From Pseudomonadota bacterium (GTDB lineage Bacteria > Pseudomonadota > Gammaproteobacteria > Burkholderiales > Burkholderiaceae_C), in the NCBI GenBank assembly GCA_021848345.1, contig JAJZUV010000009.1, positions 1-64,000 on the forward strand: 64,000 nucleotides of DNA, read 5' to 3'. The notes under the pieces are model-generated. The model was not told where the DNA came from and did not search any database. It was given only the letters and a program-made list of their open reading frames with translations. Shown here piece after piece: positions 45,254 to 54,372 of this stretch; position 1 is the first letter of the stretch, and every line of letters begins with the position of its first letter. Both the position numbers and the translations under genes were made by a program.

Positions 45254-47428
45254 TCAGCTCACCCGCATGCCGGGCCGCGCGCCCGTGTCGGGAGACAGCA
45301 GGAACAAGCCCGGTGCGTCGTCGCCGGAGGCGGCCAGCACCATGCCCTCGCTGACGCCGAACTTCATCTTGCGCGGCGCCAGGTTGGCCACCACCACGGT
45401 GAGCTTGCCCACCAGCGCCGCCGGATCATAGGCCGAGGCGATGCCGGAGAACACGTTGCGCAGCCGCGGTTGGCCCGCGTCGTCGCGTTCGCCGAGGTCC
45501 AGGCTCAGCCGCAGCAGCTTGGTCGAGCCTTCCACCGCCTGCGCGTCGTGGATGCGCGCGATGCGCAGATCCACGCGCCCGAAGTCGTCGATGCCGATGG
45601 TGTCCGAGGCGTCGGCCTCGGCGCGTGGCGCCGGGGCTGCCGCGGCCGCGACCGGCGCCGGCGCCGGCGCCGGCGCCGCTTCGGGCTCCAGCAGCCGTTG
45701 CAGCGTGGCCGGGTCGACGCGCTGCATCAGGTGACGGTAGGGCGCCACGCGTCGCGGCAGTTCGGCGCAGTCGCTCCAGAGGAAGTCGCGCTCCAGTCCG
45801 AACAGTTCGCGTGCCACCCGGGACGCCGTGGCCGGCAGCACCGGAGCCAGCAGCACGGACAGGGTCCAGAACCCGGCCAGCGCCCGCGAGCAGACGTCCT
45901 GCAGTTCGACGCGGCGCTCCGGATCCTTGGCCAGCACCCACGGTTGCGCGCTGTCGAAGGCGGCGTTGATGCGGTCGGCGTGGGCCATGATCTCGCGCAG
46001 CGCGCGGGCGTATTCCCGCGCGTCCAGCGCCGCGCGCACGTCGTGCGCCAGCGCGCTGGCGGTCTCGCGCAGCGCGTCGGTGGCGCCGGCGTAGTCGAGG
46101 CGGCCGTCGAAGTACTGCGTGATGAAGCGGCTGGCGCGGCTGGCGATGTTCACGTACTTGCCGATCAGGTCGCTGTTGACCCGGGCGACGAAGTCCTCGG
46201 CGCCGAAGTCGAGGTCGTCCACGCGCGCCGACAGCTTGGCCGCCAGGTAGTAGCGCAGCCATTCGGGGTCGAGCTTGAGCTCCAGGTAGCGCAGCGGCGA
46301 GATGCCCGTGCCGCGGCTCTTGCTCATCTTCTCGCCGCCGACCGTCACGTGGCCGTGCACGTTGATCTGGCTGGGCGTCTTGCGCCCGGAGTAGTGCAGC
46401 ATCGCGGGCCAGAACAGGGTGTGGAAATACACGATGTCCTTGCCGATGAAATGCACCTGCTCCACCGCCGGGTCGGCGACGAATTCGTCGAAGCTCTGCG
46501 TGGTGCGCGAGGCCTCGTGCCAGTGCGCGGCCGCCTGGCCCTTGTCGAAATGGTTCTTCAGGCTGGCCAGGTAGCCGATCGGCGCGTCCAGCCAGACGTA
46601 GAAGTACTTGCCCGGCGCGTCGGGAATCTCGATGCCGAAGTAGGGCGCGTCGCGCGAGATGTCCCAGTCGGCCAGCCCGCCGCGGCCGTGCTCGTCGACG
46701 GCGAACCACTCGCGCACCTTGTTGAGCACCTCGGCCTGCAGGCGGGGGAGCGCGTGCGCGCCGTTGCCCTGGGTCCAGTCGCGCAGGAACTCGGCGCAGC
46801 GCGGGGACGACAGCTGGAAGAAGTAATGCTCGCTGCTGCGCAACTCGGGCGTGGCGCCGGACAGCACCGAGTACGGCTGGCGCAGTTCGGTGGGACCGTA
46901 GACCGCGCCGCAGACCTCGCAGGAATCGCCGTACTGGTCGGCCGCGTCGCATTTCGGGCAATGGCCCTTGATGTAGCGGTCGGGCAGGAACATGCCCTTG
47001 ACGGGATCGTAGAACTGCTCGATCGAGCGTGCGTAGATCAGCCCCGCCTTGCGCAGCGCGCGGTAGATGTCCTGCGCCAGTCGGTGGTTCTCGGGCCCGT
47101 CGGTGCTGTGCCAGTTGTCGAAACGGATGAGAAAGCCGTCCAGGTAGGCCTGGCGTCCGGCGGCGATGTCGGCGACGAACTGCTGCGGGGTCTTGCCCGC
47201 CTTCTCGGCGGCGATCATGATGGGCGCCCCGTGCGCGTCGTCGGCGCAGACGAAGTGCACCTCGTGGCCCTGCATGCGCTGCAGGCGCACCCAGATGTCG
47301 GCCTGGATGTACTCCATCATGTGGCCGATGTGGAAGGCGCCGTTGGCATAGGGCAGCGCCGTGGTGACGAACAGGCGCCGCTTGTCGGCGAGCGGGCTGC
47401 TGGAGGGGGAGGGCGTCGGCGAGGTCAT
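45254..47428 (-). CDS. metG: Methionyl-tRNA synthetase
   Basis: The 724-residue class I enzyme has the HIGH motif in [12 protein letters not shown], a zinc-binding CPKC/CEVC knuckle, KMSKS in [10 protein letters not shown], and an anticodon-binding helical domain. An Ala/Pro linker rich in APAPAP leads to a C-terminal EMAP-like tRNA-binding domain ([29 protein letters not shown]). ATG 47428 begins just before the conserved start; the frame is open further upstream. It is divergent from mrp, an order shared by many betaproteobacteria. Confidence 0.96.
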   Translation of the reverse strand: MTSPTPSPSSSPLADKRRLFVTTALPYANGAFHIGHMMEYIQADIWVRLQRMQGHEVHFVCADDAHGAPIMIAAEKAGKTPQQFVADIAAGRQAYLDGFLIRFDNWHSTDGPENHRLAQDIYRALRKAGLIYARSIEQFYDPVKGMFLPDRYIKGHCPKCDAADQYGDSCEVCGAVYGPTELRQPYSVLSGATPELRSSEHYFFQLSSPRCAEFLRDWTQGNGAHALPRLQAEVLNKVREWFAVDEHGRGGLADWDISRDAPYFGIEIPDAPGKYFYVWLDAPIGYLASLKNHFDKGQAAAHWHEASRTTQSFDEFVADPAVEQVHFIGKDIVYFHTLFWPAMLHYSGRKTPSQINVHGHVTVGGEKMSKSRGTGISPLRYLELKLDPEWLRYYLAAKLSARVDDLDFGAEDFVARVNSDLIGKYVNIASRASRFITQYFDGRLDYAGATDALRETASALAHDVRAALDAREYARALREIMAHADRINAAFDSAQPWVLAKDPERRVELQDVCSRALAGFWTLSVLLAPVLPATASRVARELFGLERDFLWSDCAELPRRVAPYRHLMQRVDPATLQRLLEPEAAPAPAPAPVAAAAAPAPRAEADASDTIGIDDFGRVDLRIARIHDAQAVEGSTKLLRLSLDLGERDDAGQPRLRNVFSGIASAYDPAALVGKLTVVVANLAPRKMKFGVSEGMVLAASGDDAPGLFLLSPDTGARPGMRVS

Positions 47429-47660
47429 GCGCGGTCGGATCGCGGTCGGGGCGTGCCGTCCGGTCGGGCCGGTTCGGCGTGATGGGCGGCGGGGGCCGGC
47501 GGGCGCCGGCCGGGCGGCGCTCGGCGCGCCGGATGCGTCATTGTAGGCAGGCGTCGCGCGGTCTTGCCTCGGCGGGGCCGGCCGGGCGGGGCTAGACTTG
47601 CAGGCCCCGCGGCGCACCCGCGCGGGCGCTCCGAAAACCGTCACTCCGCTCGCACCCATC

Positions 47661-48761
47661 ATGTCCTCGTTGCCGACCCAGGAACAGATCGAACAAGCCC
47701 TCGACGCGATTGCCGACCCCGGCAGCGGCCAGGGGCTGCATGCCGCGCGCGTGCTGCGCAAGGTGGAGACCGCCGGCTCCGGCGTGCGCGTGCAGTTGCA
47801 GTTCGGCTATCCGGCGCGCAGCCAGCACGAGGCGGTGCGCGCGGCCGTGCGCGCGGCCGTGCGCGCTCTGCCCGGCGCCGGCTCGGCCGAAGTGGAGGTG
47901 GACATTTCCACCCGCATCGAGGCGCACTCGGTGCAGCGCGGCGTGCGCACCCTCGAAGGCGTGCGCAACGTGATCGCCGTGGCCTCCGGCAAGGGCGGCG
48001 TGGGCAAGAGCACCACGGCGGCCAACCTGGCGCTGGCGCTGGCCGCCGAGGGCGCCAAGGTCGGGCTGCTCGACGCCGACATCTACGGCCCCTCGCAGCA
48101 GATGATGCTGGGCCTGCAGGGCCGCCCGCAGAGCAGCGACGGCAAGACCATGGAGCCGATGGCGGGCCACGGCCTGCAGGTCATGTCCATCGGGGTGCTG
48201 ATGGACGCGGACACGCCGATGATCTGGCGCGGTCCGATGGCCACGCAGGCGCTGGAACAACTGTTGCACCAGACCCGCTGGCAGGACCTGGACTACCTCG
48301 TGGTCGACATGCCTCCCGGCACCGGCGACATCCAGCTCACGCTCAGCCAGCGCGTGCCGCTGACCGGGGCGGTGATTGTCACGACGCCCCAGGACATCGC
48401 GCTGCTGGACGCGCGCAAGGGCCTGAAGATGTTCGAGAAAGTGCAGGTTCCGGTGCTGGGCATCGTGGAGAACATGGCCACGCACGTGTGCTCCAACTGC
48501 GGCCACGTGGAGGCCATCTTCGGCAGCGGCGGGGGGCAGCGCATGGCCGAGGAGTACGGCGTCGAGCTGCTGGGATCGCTGCCGCTGGACCTGCGCATCC
48601 GCGAACAGGCCGACAGCGGGACCCCCAGCGTGGCGGCCGAGCCGCAGGGCGCGGCCGCGCGCGAATACCTGGCCATCGCGCGCCGCGTGGGCGCGCGCGT
48701 GGCGCAGCGCGCGCGCGACTATTCGGCACGTTTTCCCAGCATCAAGGTGGTCGAGACCTGA
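47661..48761 (+). CDS. mrp: Iron-sulfur carrier protein Mrp/ApbC
   Basis: Mrp/ApbC is a P-loop ATPase that carries and transfers [4Fe-4S] clusters. The 366-residue protein has an N-terminal MIP18-like domain (residues 1-95), then deviant Walker [43 protein letters not shown] and the cluster-binding CXXC in HVCSNCGH. It is divergent from metG, whose start is 232 bp away. No clear operator is seen in that gap. Confidence 0.93.
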   Translation: MSSLPTQEQIEQALDAIADPGSGQGLHAARVLRKVETAGSGVRVQLQFGYPARSQHEAVRAAVRAAVRALPGAGSAEVEVDISTRIEAHSVQRGVRTLEGVRNVIAVASGKGGVGKSTTAANLALALAAEGAKVGLLDADIYGPSQQMMLGLQGRPQSSDGKTMEPMAGHGLQVMSIGVLMDADTPMIWRGPMATQALEQLLHQTRWQDLDYLVVDMPPGTGDIQLTLSQRVPLTGAVIVTTPQDIALLDARKGLKMFEKVQVPVLGIVENMATHVCSNCGHVEAIFGSGGGQRMAEEYGVELLGSLPLDLRIREQADSGTPSVAAEPQGAAAREYLAIARRVGARVAQRARDYSARFPSIKVVET

Positions 48762-48861
48762 CTCCGCCGGCCCGGCAGCGCAGCCGGGCGAGGCGGAGCC
48801 CTGCTGTCCGTGAGGATGATCTGGGCAAGCCGGGGTCCCGCGGGTTATGCTTCGCGGACAT

Positions 48862-48877
48862 ACGAACGGTCGTTCGT
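48862..48877 (+). promoter_or_regulatory. Palindromic operator upstream of fadD (TetR-type)
   Basis: ACGAACG-GT-CGTTCGT is a perfect 7-2-7 inverted repeat 45 bases before the fadD start. Such GAACG/CGTTC palindromes are typical of TetR-family repressors that sense acyl-CoA in proteobacteria. The cognate regulator is not in the window. Confidence 0.6.
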
Positions 48878-48921
48878 TTTTCCGCCCCGCAGAAGGGCGG
48901 CTTGATTCCGAGGAGATACCG

Positions 48922-50619
48922 ATGGACCGACCCTGGCTCGAGCGCTACCCGCAAGGGGTGCCCGCCGACATCGACCCCGGCGCCTTTCGCTCGCTGCCGG
49001 AGTTGCTGCAGCGCAGCTTCGAGCAGTTCGCCGAGCGCCCGGCCTTCGCGTTCATGGGCAAGCGCACCACCTTCGCCCAATGGGAACGCGATGCGAAGGC
49101 GCTGGCGGCCTGGTTGCAGGCCCAGGGCCTGCGTCCGGGCGAGCGCATCGCGCTGATGATGCCCAACGTGCCGCAGTACCCGATCGCGGTGGCGGCGGCG
49201 TTGCTCGCCGGGCTGGTCGTGGTCAACGTGAATCCGCTGTACACCGCGCGCGAGCTGGAGCACCAGTTGCTCGACAGCGGCGCCAGCGCGATCATCATCC
49301 TGGAGAATTTCGCCCATACGCTCGAGCAGGCGGGTGAACGCGCCGGCCTGCGCGTGGTCGTGGTGGCCAGCATGGGCGACATGCTCGGCGGCCTCAAGGG
49401 CACGGTGGTCAATCTGGTGGTGCGCCACCTCAAGCACCTGGTGCCGGCCTTCTCGCTGCCCGGTCACCACCGCTTCCCGCAGGCGCTGGCTCGCGGGCGC
49501 GCGCTGCGTTTCGCGCCCGTCGATGCGCGGCCCGAGGACGTCGCGGTGCTGCAGTACACGGGCGGCACCACCGGGGTGTCCAAGGGCGCGGCGCTGAGCC
49601 ATCGCAACCTGATCGCCAACGTGTTGCAAAGCGATGCCTGGAACCAGCCGGCGCTGCGCAGGCATCCCGAGCTGGCGCAGATCAACACGGTGTGCGCGCT
49701 GCCGCTCTACCACATCTTCGCCTTCACGGTGGTCATGTTCCTGTCCGCCTACCAGGGTGGCATGATCGTGCTGATCCCCAACCCGCGCGACCTGAAGGCG
49801 ACCATCGACGAGCTCAGCCGCTACGAGCTGCACTGTTTCCCGGCGGTGAACACGCTGTTCAACGCGCTGCTGCACCACGCGGACTTCGGGCGCCTGAACA
49901 CCACCCGCCTGATGCTCTCGGTGGGCGGGGGCATGGCGGTGCAGGAGGCGGTGGCCCGGCAATGGCTGGAGCGCACCGGATGCCCCATCTGCGAGGGCTA
50001 CGGCCTGTCCGAGACCTCGCCGTCGGTGTGCTGCAACCCGACGGACACCGACCATTTCAGCGGCACCATCGGGTTGCCGCTGCCGTCCACGGAAATGGTC
50101 GTGATCGACGACGACGGCCATGTGCTGCCCACCGGCGAGCGCGGCGAGGTGGCCGTGCGCGGCCCGCAGGTCATGCAGGGCTACTGGGGGCGCCCGGACG
50201 ACACCGCGCGCGCCTTCACCGCCGACGGTTTTTTCAAGACCGGCGACGTGGGCATCATCGACGCGCAGGGCTATGTGCGCATCGTGGACCGCAAGAAGGA
50301 CATGATCCTGGTGTCGGGTTTCAACGTCTACCCCAACGAGGTCGAGGACGTCGCGGTGGCCCACCCCGGAGTGCTGGAGGCCGCCGCGGTCGGCCTGCCC
50401 GACCCGGATTCGGGGGAGTCGGTGCTGCTGTTCGTCGTGCGCTCCGATCCCGCGCTGGACGAGGCAACCCTGCGCGCCTGGATGTCCGAGCGCCTGACCG
50501 GCTACAAGCGGCCGCGGCGCATCGAGTTCCGCGACGAACTGCCCAAGACCTCGGTGGGCAAGATCCTGCGCCGCTCGCTGCGCGAGCAGGTGGTGCAGCG
50601 CCAGGCCTCCCGAGCCTGA
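48922..50619 (+). CDS. fadD: Long-chain fatty acid-CoA ligase
   Basis: FadD activates fatty acids to acyl-CoA for beta-oxidation. The 565-residue protein begins MDRPWLERYPQGVPADID, a typical FadD start. It has P-loop QYTGGTTGVSKGA near 211-222, the linker GYGLSETSPSVC, GFFKTGDVG, the FACS signature DRKKDMILVSGFNVYPNEVE and the catalytic lysine in LPKTSVGKILRR. GAGGAG precedes ATG 48922. A palindromic operator lies upstream. It is the better FadD candidate of the two acyl-CoA ligases in the window. cca follows 19 bp later. Confidence 0.93.
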   Translation: MDRPWLERYPQGVPADIDPGAFRSLPELLQRSFEQFAERPAFAFMGKRTTFAQWERDAKALAAWLQAQGLRPGERIALMMPNVPQYPIAVAAALLAGLVVVNVNPLYTARELEHQLLDSGASAIIILENFAHTLEQAGERAGLRVVVVASMGDMLGGLKGTVVNLVVRHLKHLVPAFSLPGHHRFPQALARGRALRFAPVDARPEDVAVLQYTGGTTGVSKGAALSHRNLIANVLQSDAWNQPALRRHPELAQINTVCALPLYHIFAFTVVMFLSAYQGGMIVLIPNPRDLKATIDELSRYELHCFPAVNTLFNALLHHADFGRLNTTRLMLSVGGGMAVQEAVARQWLERTGCPICEGYGLSETSPSVCCNPTDTDHFSGTIGLPLPSTEMVVIDDDGHVLPTGERGEVAVRGPQVMQGYWGRPDDTARAFTADGFFKTGDVGIIDAQGYVRIVDRKKDMILVSGFNVYPNEVEDVAVAHPGVLEAAAVGLPDPDSGESVLLFVVRSDPALDEATLRAWMSERLTGYKRPRRIEFRDELPKTSVGKILRRSLREQVVQRQASRA

Positions 50620-50638
50620 ATCCGGGGCGCCCGCACCC

Positions 50639-51901
50639 ATGACCGAGCCGCGGGTTCCCGGGCGCGCCTACGTGGTCGGCGGCGCGGTGCGCGACGCGCT
50701 GCTGGGACGCCCGGTGCACGACCGCGACTGGGTGGTGGTGGGCGCCACCGCGCAGCAGATGGTCGACGCCGGGTTCCGCCCGGTGGGGCGGGACTTCCCC
50801 GTGTTCCTGCATCCGGTCAGCGGGGCCGAGTACGCGTTGGCGCGCACCGAGCGCAAGACCGCCGCGGGCTACCGCGGCTTCGCGGTGCACGCCGATCCGT
50901 CGGTGACCCTGGAACAGGATCTGCAGCGACGCGACCTGACCATCAACGCGATGGCGCAGGACGAGCAGGGACACATCATCGATCCCTGGGGCGGCATGCG
51001 CGACCTGGAGCAGCGGGTGCTGCGCCACGTGGGGCCGGCCTTCGTCGAGGATCCGGTGCGCATTCTGCGCGTGGCCCGTTTCGCCGCGCGCCTGGAGTCG
51101 TTCCGGCTGCACCCGGACACGCTGGAGCTGATGCGCGGCATGGTCGCCGCCGGCGAGGTCGACGCGCTGGTTCCCGAGCGGGTGTGGCAGGAACTGGCGC
51201 GCGGCCTGATGGAAGCGGCGCCGCGGCGCATGTTCGAGGTGCTGCGCGACTGCGGCGCGCTGGCCCGCGTGCTGCCCGAGCTCGACGCGCTGTGGGGCGT
51301 GCCCCAGCGCGCCGATGCCCACCCGGAAGTCGACTGCGGGGAGCATCAGATGCTGGTGCTGCAGGCGGCCGCCGCGGCGCAGGCGCCGTTGTCCGTGCGC
51401 TGGGCCTGCCTGATGCACGACCTGGGCAAGGCCCGCACCCCGGCCGAGGTGTTGCCGCGCCACATCGGGCACGAGGCGCGCAGCGTGCGCCTGGCGGCCA
51501 CGGTGGCGGCCAGGCTGCGCGTGCCCGCCGAATGCGCCGAGCTGGCGGCGGTGGTCGCCGCCGAGCACGGCAACGTGCACCGCAGCCGGGAGCTGGGCGC
51601 GGCGGCCACGCTGCGCCTGCTGCAGCGTTGCGACGCGCTGCGCCGTCCGCGGCGCTTCGAGCTCGTGCTGCAGGCCTGTCGCGCCGACCACCTGGGCCGC
51701 GGCGGCGACTGGCCCGCGCGCCCCTATCCGCAGGAACCGCGCCTGCTGGCCGCGCAGCGCGCCGCCTTGACCGTGGATGCGGGAGCGGTGGCGCGGGAGG
51801 TGGTGGCGCGCGGCGCCGGCGCGCAGGCCATCGCGCAGGCCGTGGCGCGGGCGCGCGAACAGGCCATCGAGCAAGCCTCGGGCGCGCGCGATCCCGGCTG
51901 A
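50639..51901 (+). CDS. cca: Multifunctional CCA-adding tRNA nucleotidyltransferase
   Basis: Cca adds or repairs the CCA end of tRNAs. The 420-residue protein has the nucleotidyltransferase motif VGGAVRDALLGRPVHDRDWVVVG, the RRDLTINAMAQD and DPVRILRVARFAARL motifs, and a C-terminal HD domain with LMHDLGK that gives 2',3'-cyclic phosphodiesterase and phosphatase activities. The bacterial type-1 multifunctional form is therefore likely. It may be co-transcribed with fadD, though functions are unrelated. Confidence 0.95.
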   Translation: MTEPRVPGRAYVVGGAVRDALLGRPVHDRDWVVVGATAQQMVDAGFRPVGRDFPVFLHPVSGAEYALARTERKTAAGYRGFAVHADPSVTLEQDLQRRDLTINAMAQDEQGHIIDPWGGMRDLEQRVLRHVGPAFVEDPVRILRVARFAARLESFRLHPDTLELMRGMVAAGEVDALVPERVWQELARGLMEAAPRRMFEVLRDCGALARVLPELDALWGVPQRADAHPEVDCGEHQMLVLQAAAAAQAPLSVRWACLMHDLGKARTPAEVLPRHIGHEARSVRLAATVAARLRVPAECAELAAVVAAEHGNVHRSRELGAAATLRLLQRCDALRRPRRFELVLQACRADHLGRGGDWPARPYPQEPRLLAAQRAALTVDAGAVAREVVARGAGAQAIAQAVARAREQAIEQASGARDPG

Positions 51902-51953
51902 ACCGGGGCCACCGGCAGCCGCGCTGGCTGGGCGCGCCGCGCGGTTCAGCCGG
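51894..51953. terminator. Long inverted repeat spanning the convergent cca and lysR-type stops
   Basis: CCGGCTGAACC (51894-51904) pairs perfectly over 11 bp with GGTTCAGCCGG (51943-51953), with smaller inner repeats in the loop. The arms overlap both stop codons, so this is probably a shared terminator or a mRNA-end stabiliser. Confidence 0.5.
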
Positions 51954-52842
51954 AGCTCGCGTGGGCGAACGCCAGCTCGAGGAAATTGCGCAGCACCGGC
52001 GAGGCGTCGCCGCGCCGCCAGGCCAGCACGATATCGGTGCTCGCGTCGGGGTCGGCGAGTTCCAGGTAGCGCACCTGGGGTACCGAGGCGCGTTGCATGG
52101 ACGCGGCGACCAGCCCGACGCCGATGCCGGCCGAGACCAGGCTGATCAGCGTGGGCATCTCGTGCACCTCCTGCACCACCTGGGGGCTGAAACCGGCGCG
52201 CAGGCACAGCGCGAGTATCTGTTCGCGCAGCCCCGAGCCGAACTCGCGGCTGTACAGGATGAAGGGGTCGTCGCGCAGGCGTTTCAGGTCCACGCGCCCG
52301 AGCCCGGCCAGCGCGTGTCCGGAGTGCACCGCCGCGTACAGCGGCTCGCGCTGCAGCGCGCGCAGTTGCAGCGCCTGCTCGTCGGGCTGGCTGGTGCTGC
52401 GGATGAATCCGAGATCCAGGCCGTGTTCCTGCAACTGGCGCAGCTGCTCGTTGGAGGAGAGCTGGCGCAACTGCAGTTGCACGGCCGGCCAGGCCCTGCG
52501 GAAATCGCGCAACAGCCGGGGGAGCAGCTCGGAAAAGGGCATCGAGCCGGCGAATCCGATGGACAGCTGGCCGCTGGCGCCGCGCCCGGCGCGCTGCGCC
52601 AGTTCCTCGGCGCGCGCCAGTTGCTGCAGCACCACGCGCGCCTGGGGCAGCAAGGCCGTTCCCGCCGCGGTCAGGCTCACGCCGCCTCGCCCGCGCTCGA
52701 ACAGGCGCACCCCGAGCTTGCGCTCCAGCGCGCCGATGCGCTGGGACAGCGGCGGCTGGGAAATGTGCAGCCGCTGCGCCGCGCGGGAGAAATGGCGTTC
52801 CTCGGCGACCGCGAGAAAAGCCCGCAGATCCTGTACGTCCAT
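51946..52842 (-). CDS. LysR family transcriptional regulator
   Basis: The 298-residue regulator has the N-terminal winged helix (MDVQDLRAFLAVAEERHFSRAAQ, then LHISQPPLSQRIGALERKLGVRLFER) and a two-lobed effector domain from about 90. It resembles the BenM/CatM/GltC branch in the SQPPLSQRI motif and effector-domain layout. It is divergent from an MFS transporter, its probable target. Paired palindromes lie in the shared control region, one over its own start codon, which suggests autoregulation. Confidence 0.9.
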   Translation of the reverse strand: MDVQDLRAFLAVAEERHFSRAAQRLHISQPPLSQRIGALERKLGVRLFERGRGGVSLTAAGTALLPQARVVLQQLARAEELAQRAGRGASGQLSIGFAGSMPFSELLPRLLRDFRRAWPAVQLQLRQLSSNEQLRQLQEHGLDLGFIRSTSQPDEQALQLRALQREPLYAAVHSGHALAGLGRVDLKRLRDDPFILYSREFGSGLREQILALCLRAGFSPQVVQEVHEMPTLISLVSAGIGVGLVAASMQRASVPQVRYLELADPDASTDIVLAWRRGDASPVLRNFLELAFAHASSG

Positions 52843-52889
52843 ATGGAAATCATATCAAAGCAGATGAAAAATCGATTTTCCATATGGAA
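52838..52889. promoter_or_regulatory. Two palindromic sites in the lysR-MFS divergent promoter
   Basis: TCCATATGGA (52838-52847) and TTCCATATGGAA (52878-52889) share the same symmetric core, with centres 41 bp apart (about four helical turns). The first overlaps the regulator's ATG. A possible -10 (TATGCT, 52900-52905) for the transporter lies just beyond the second. This fits binding by a LysR tetramer. Confidence 0.55.
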
Positions 52890-52956
52890 CGCACGGGACT
52901 ATGCTGAAAATGTTCCTTCGCATTCACGCCCTGCGCCCCGCGCATCGGCATCGCGC

Positions 52957-54231
52957 ATGCCCACCACGCCATCCAGCGCTCCAGGCGCCGCTTCGTCCGC
53001 CGCGGCCCATCGCCCGGTCCTTGTCGCGCCTTCGTGGCGGGCCCGCGTCGCCGTCGTCGCCGCCGGCATGAGCGCCTTTTTCACCATGTACGTGACCCAG
53101 GGCCTGCTGCCCTCGTTGCGCGGCGTATTCCACGCCGGGGTCGCCGAGCTCAGCCTGACCATCACCTTCACGACCCTCGCGGTGGCGCTGGCGGCTCCTT
53201 TCTCCGGCAGCGTGTCGGATCGCTTCGGGCGTCGCCGCGTGCTGCTGCTGTCGGTGGGGGCGCTGGCGCTGACCACGCTGCTGGCGGCCACCGCGCGCTC
53301 GCTGCACGGTCTGCTGTTGTGGCGCCTGGCGCAAGGGCTGTGCATTCCCGGCATCTTCACCGCCACCGTGGCCTACATCGGCGAGGAATGGCCGTCCGGG
53401 CAGATTCCGTCGGTGACGGCGCTGTACATCTCCGGCTCGGTCGCCGGGGGCTTCCTGGGTCGTTTCATCGCGGGACTGGCGACTGCCCGCTGGGACTGGC
53501 AGGCGGCCTTCGTGCTGCTGGGCCTGATCAACGCGGGCATCGCCGTCGTGATCGCCGCGTGGTTGCCGGCGTCGACGCGGTTCCGGCCCTCCACCAGCCT
53601 GCGCGAGTCCCTGGCCGGGCTGCCGCTGCACCTGCGCAATCCGCTGCTGCTGGGCAGTTACGCGATCGGATTCGGCATCCTGTTCTCCCAGGTGTGCAGT
53701 TTCACCTATGTGAGCTTCCACCTGGCCGAGGCTCCCTACAACCTCGACCTTCGCCAGCTCAGTCTGCTGTTCACGGTGTATCTGGTGGGCATGGCGGTGA
53801 CTCCGCTGGCGGGGCGCCTGGCCTGGCGCTTCGGGCAGAGGCGGGTGTTCTTCGCGGCCGTCGCCTGCTCGGTGCTGGGGATCGCGTCGACCCTGGCGCC
53901 GAGCCTGGCGCTGATCGTCATCGGACTGACCCTGAGCTCGGCCGGTGTGTTCATCGCCCAGAGCATGGCCACCTCGCAGGTGCCGGTGTTCGCGCGCCAG
54001 GCCCGTTCCAGCGCCGTGGGCCTGTACGTGATGTGCTACTACATCGGGGGCAGCGTGGGCGCCTTCGCTCCCAGCGTGGTGTGGCTGCGCGCCGGCTGGC
54101 CCGGCTGCGTGGCGCTGGTCATCCTGGTGCAGCTGCTGATCGCCGCGGCGGCGCTGCGCATCTGGCCGGCACGGCCCGACTCAGCGCAACACCCGATCCA
54201 CCAGCCAAAGCCCCAGCCACAGCAGGCTTAG
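52957..54231 (+). CDS. Major facilitator superfamily transporter (YnfM-like)
   Basis: The 424-residue protein has twelve predicted membrane helices. It carries the MFS loop 2-3 motif SVSDRFGRRRVLLLS after AAPFSGS, the LLPSLRGVFHAGVAELSLTITF start, and a second-half copy LAGRLAWRFGQRRVFF. The pattern resembles the YnfM/arabinose-efflux type of exporter. The divergent LysR regulator probably controls it. ATG 52957 is chosen; an upstream in-frame ATG (52864) overlaps the palindromic operator. The C-terminal Gln/Pro tail overlaps the opposite-strand DUF2905 gene by 51 bp. Confidence 0.85.
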   Translation: MPTTPSSAPGAASSAAAHRPVLVAPSWRARVAVVAAGMSAFFTMYVTQGLLPSLRGVFHAGVAELSLTITFTTLAVALAAPFSGSVSDRFGRRRVLLLSVGALALTTLLAATARSLHGLLLWRLAQGLCIPGIFTATVAYIGEEWPSGQIPSVTALYISGSVAGGFLGRFIAGLATARWDWQAAFVLLGLINAGIAVVIAAWLPASTRFRPSTSLRESLAGLPLHLRNPLLLGSYAIGFGILFSQVCSFTYVSFHLAEAPYNLDLRQLSLLFTVYLVGMAVTPLAGRLAWRFGQRRVFFAAVACSVLGIASTLAPSLALIVIGLTLSSAGVFIAQSMATSQVPVFARQARSSAVGLYVMCYYIGGSVGAFAPSVVWLRAGWPGCVALVILVQLLIAAAALRIWPARPDSAQHPIHQPKPQPQQA

Positions 54232-54372
54232 CGAGCCCAGCGGCAGCAGCCAGGGCTTGCCGAACATGCGCCAGCGCAGGTCCAGGGGCATGCGCCCGAA
54301 ACCGAACTTGCTCAGCCAGGGCAGCAGCGCGCTGAGCACCAGGCTGCCGAGCAGGAAACCGATCAGGCCCAC
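54181..54372 (-). CDS. DUF2905 small membrane protein
   Basis: The 63-residue protein (GTG start 54372) has two hydrophobic helices flanking WLSKFGFGRMPLDLRW. This matches the DUF2905 pattern of a WLSKLGLGRLPGDI-type loop between two membrane segments. The function is unknown. Its start overlaps the end of the upstream methyltransferase gene by 10 bp, suggesting translational coupling. Its 3' end overlaps the convergent MFS gene by 51 bp. Confidence 0.7.
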   Translation of the reverse strand: MGLIGFLLGSLVLSALLPWLSKFGFGRMPLDLRWRMFGKPWLLPLGSLSLLWLGLWLVDRVLR

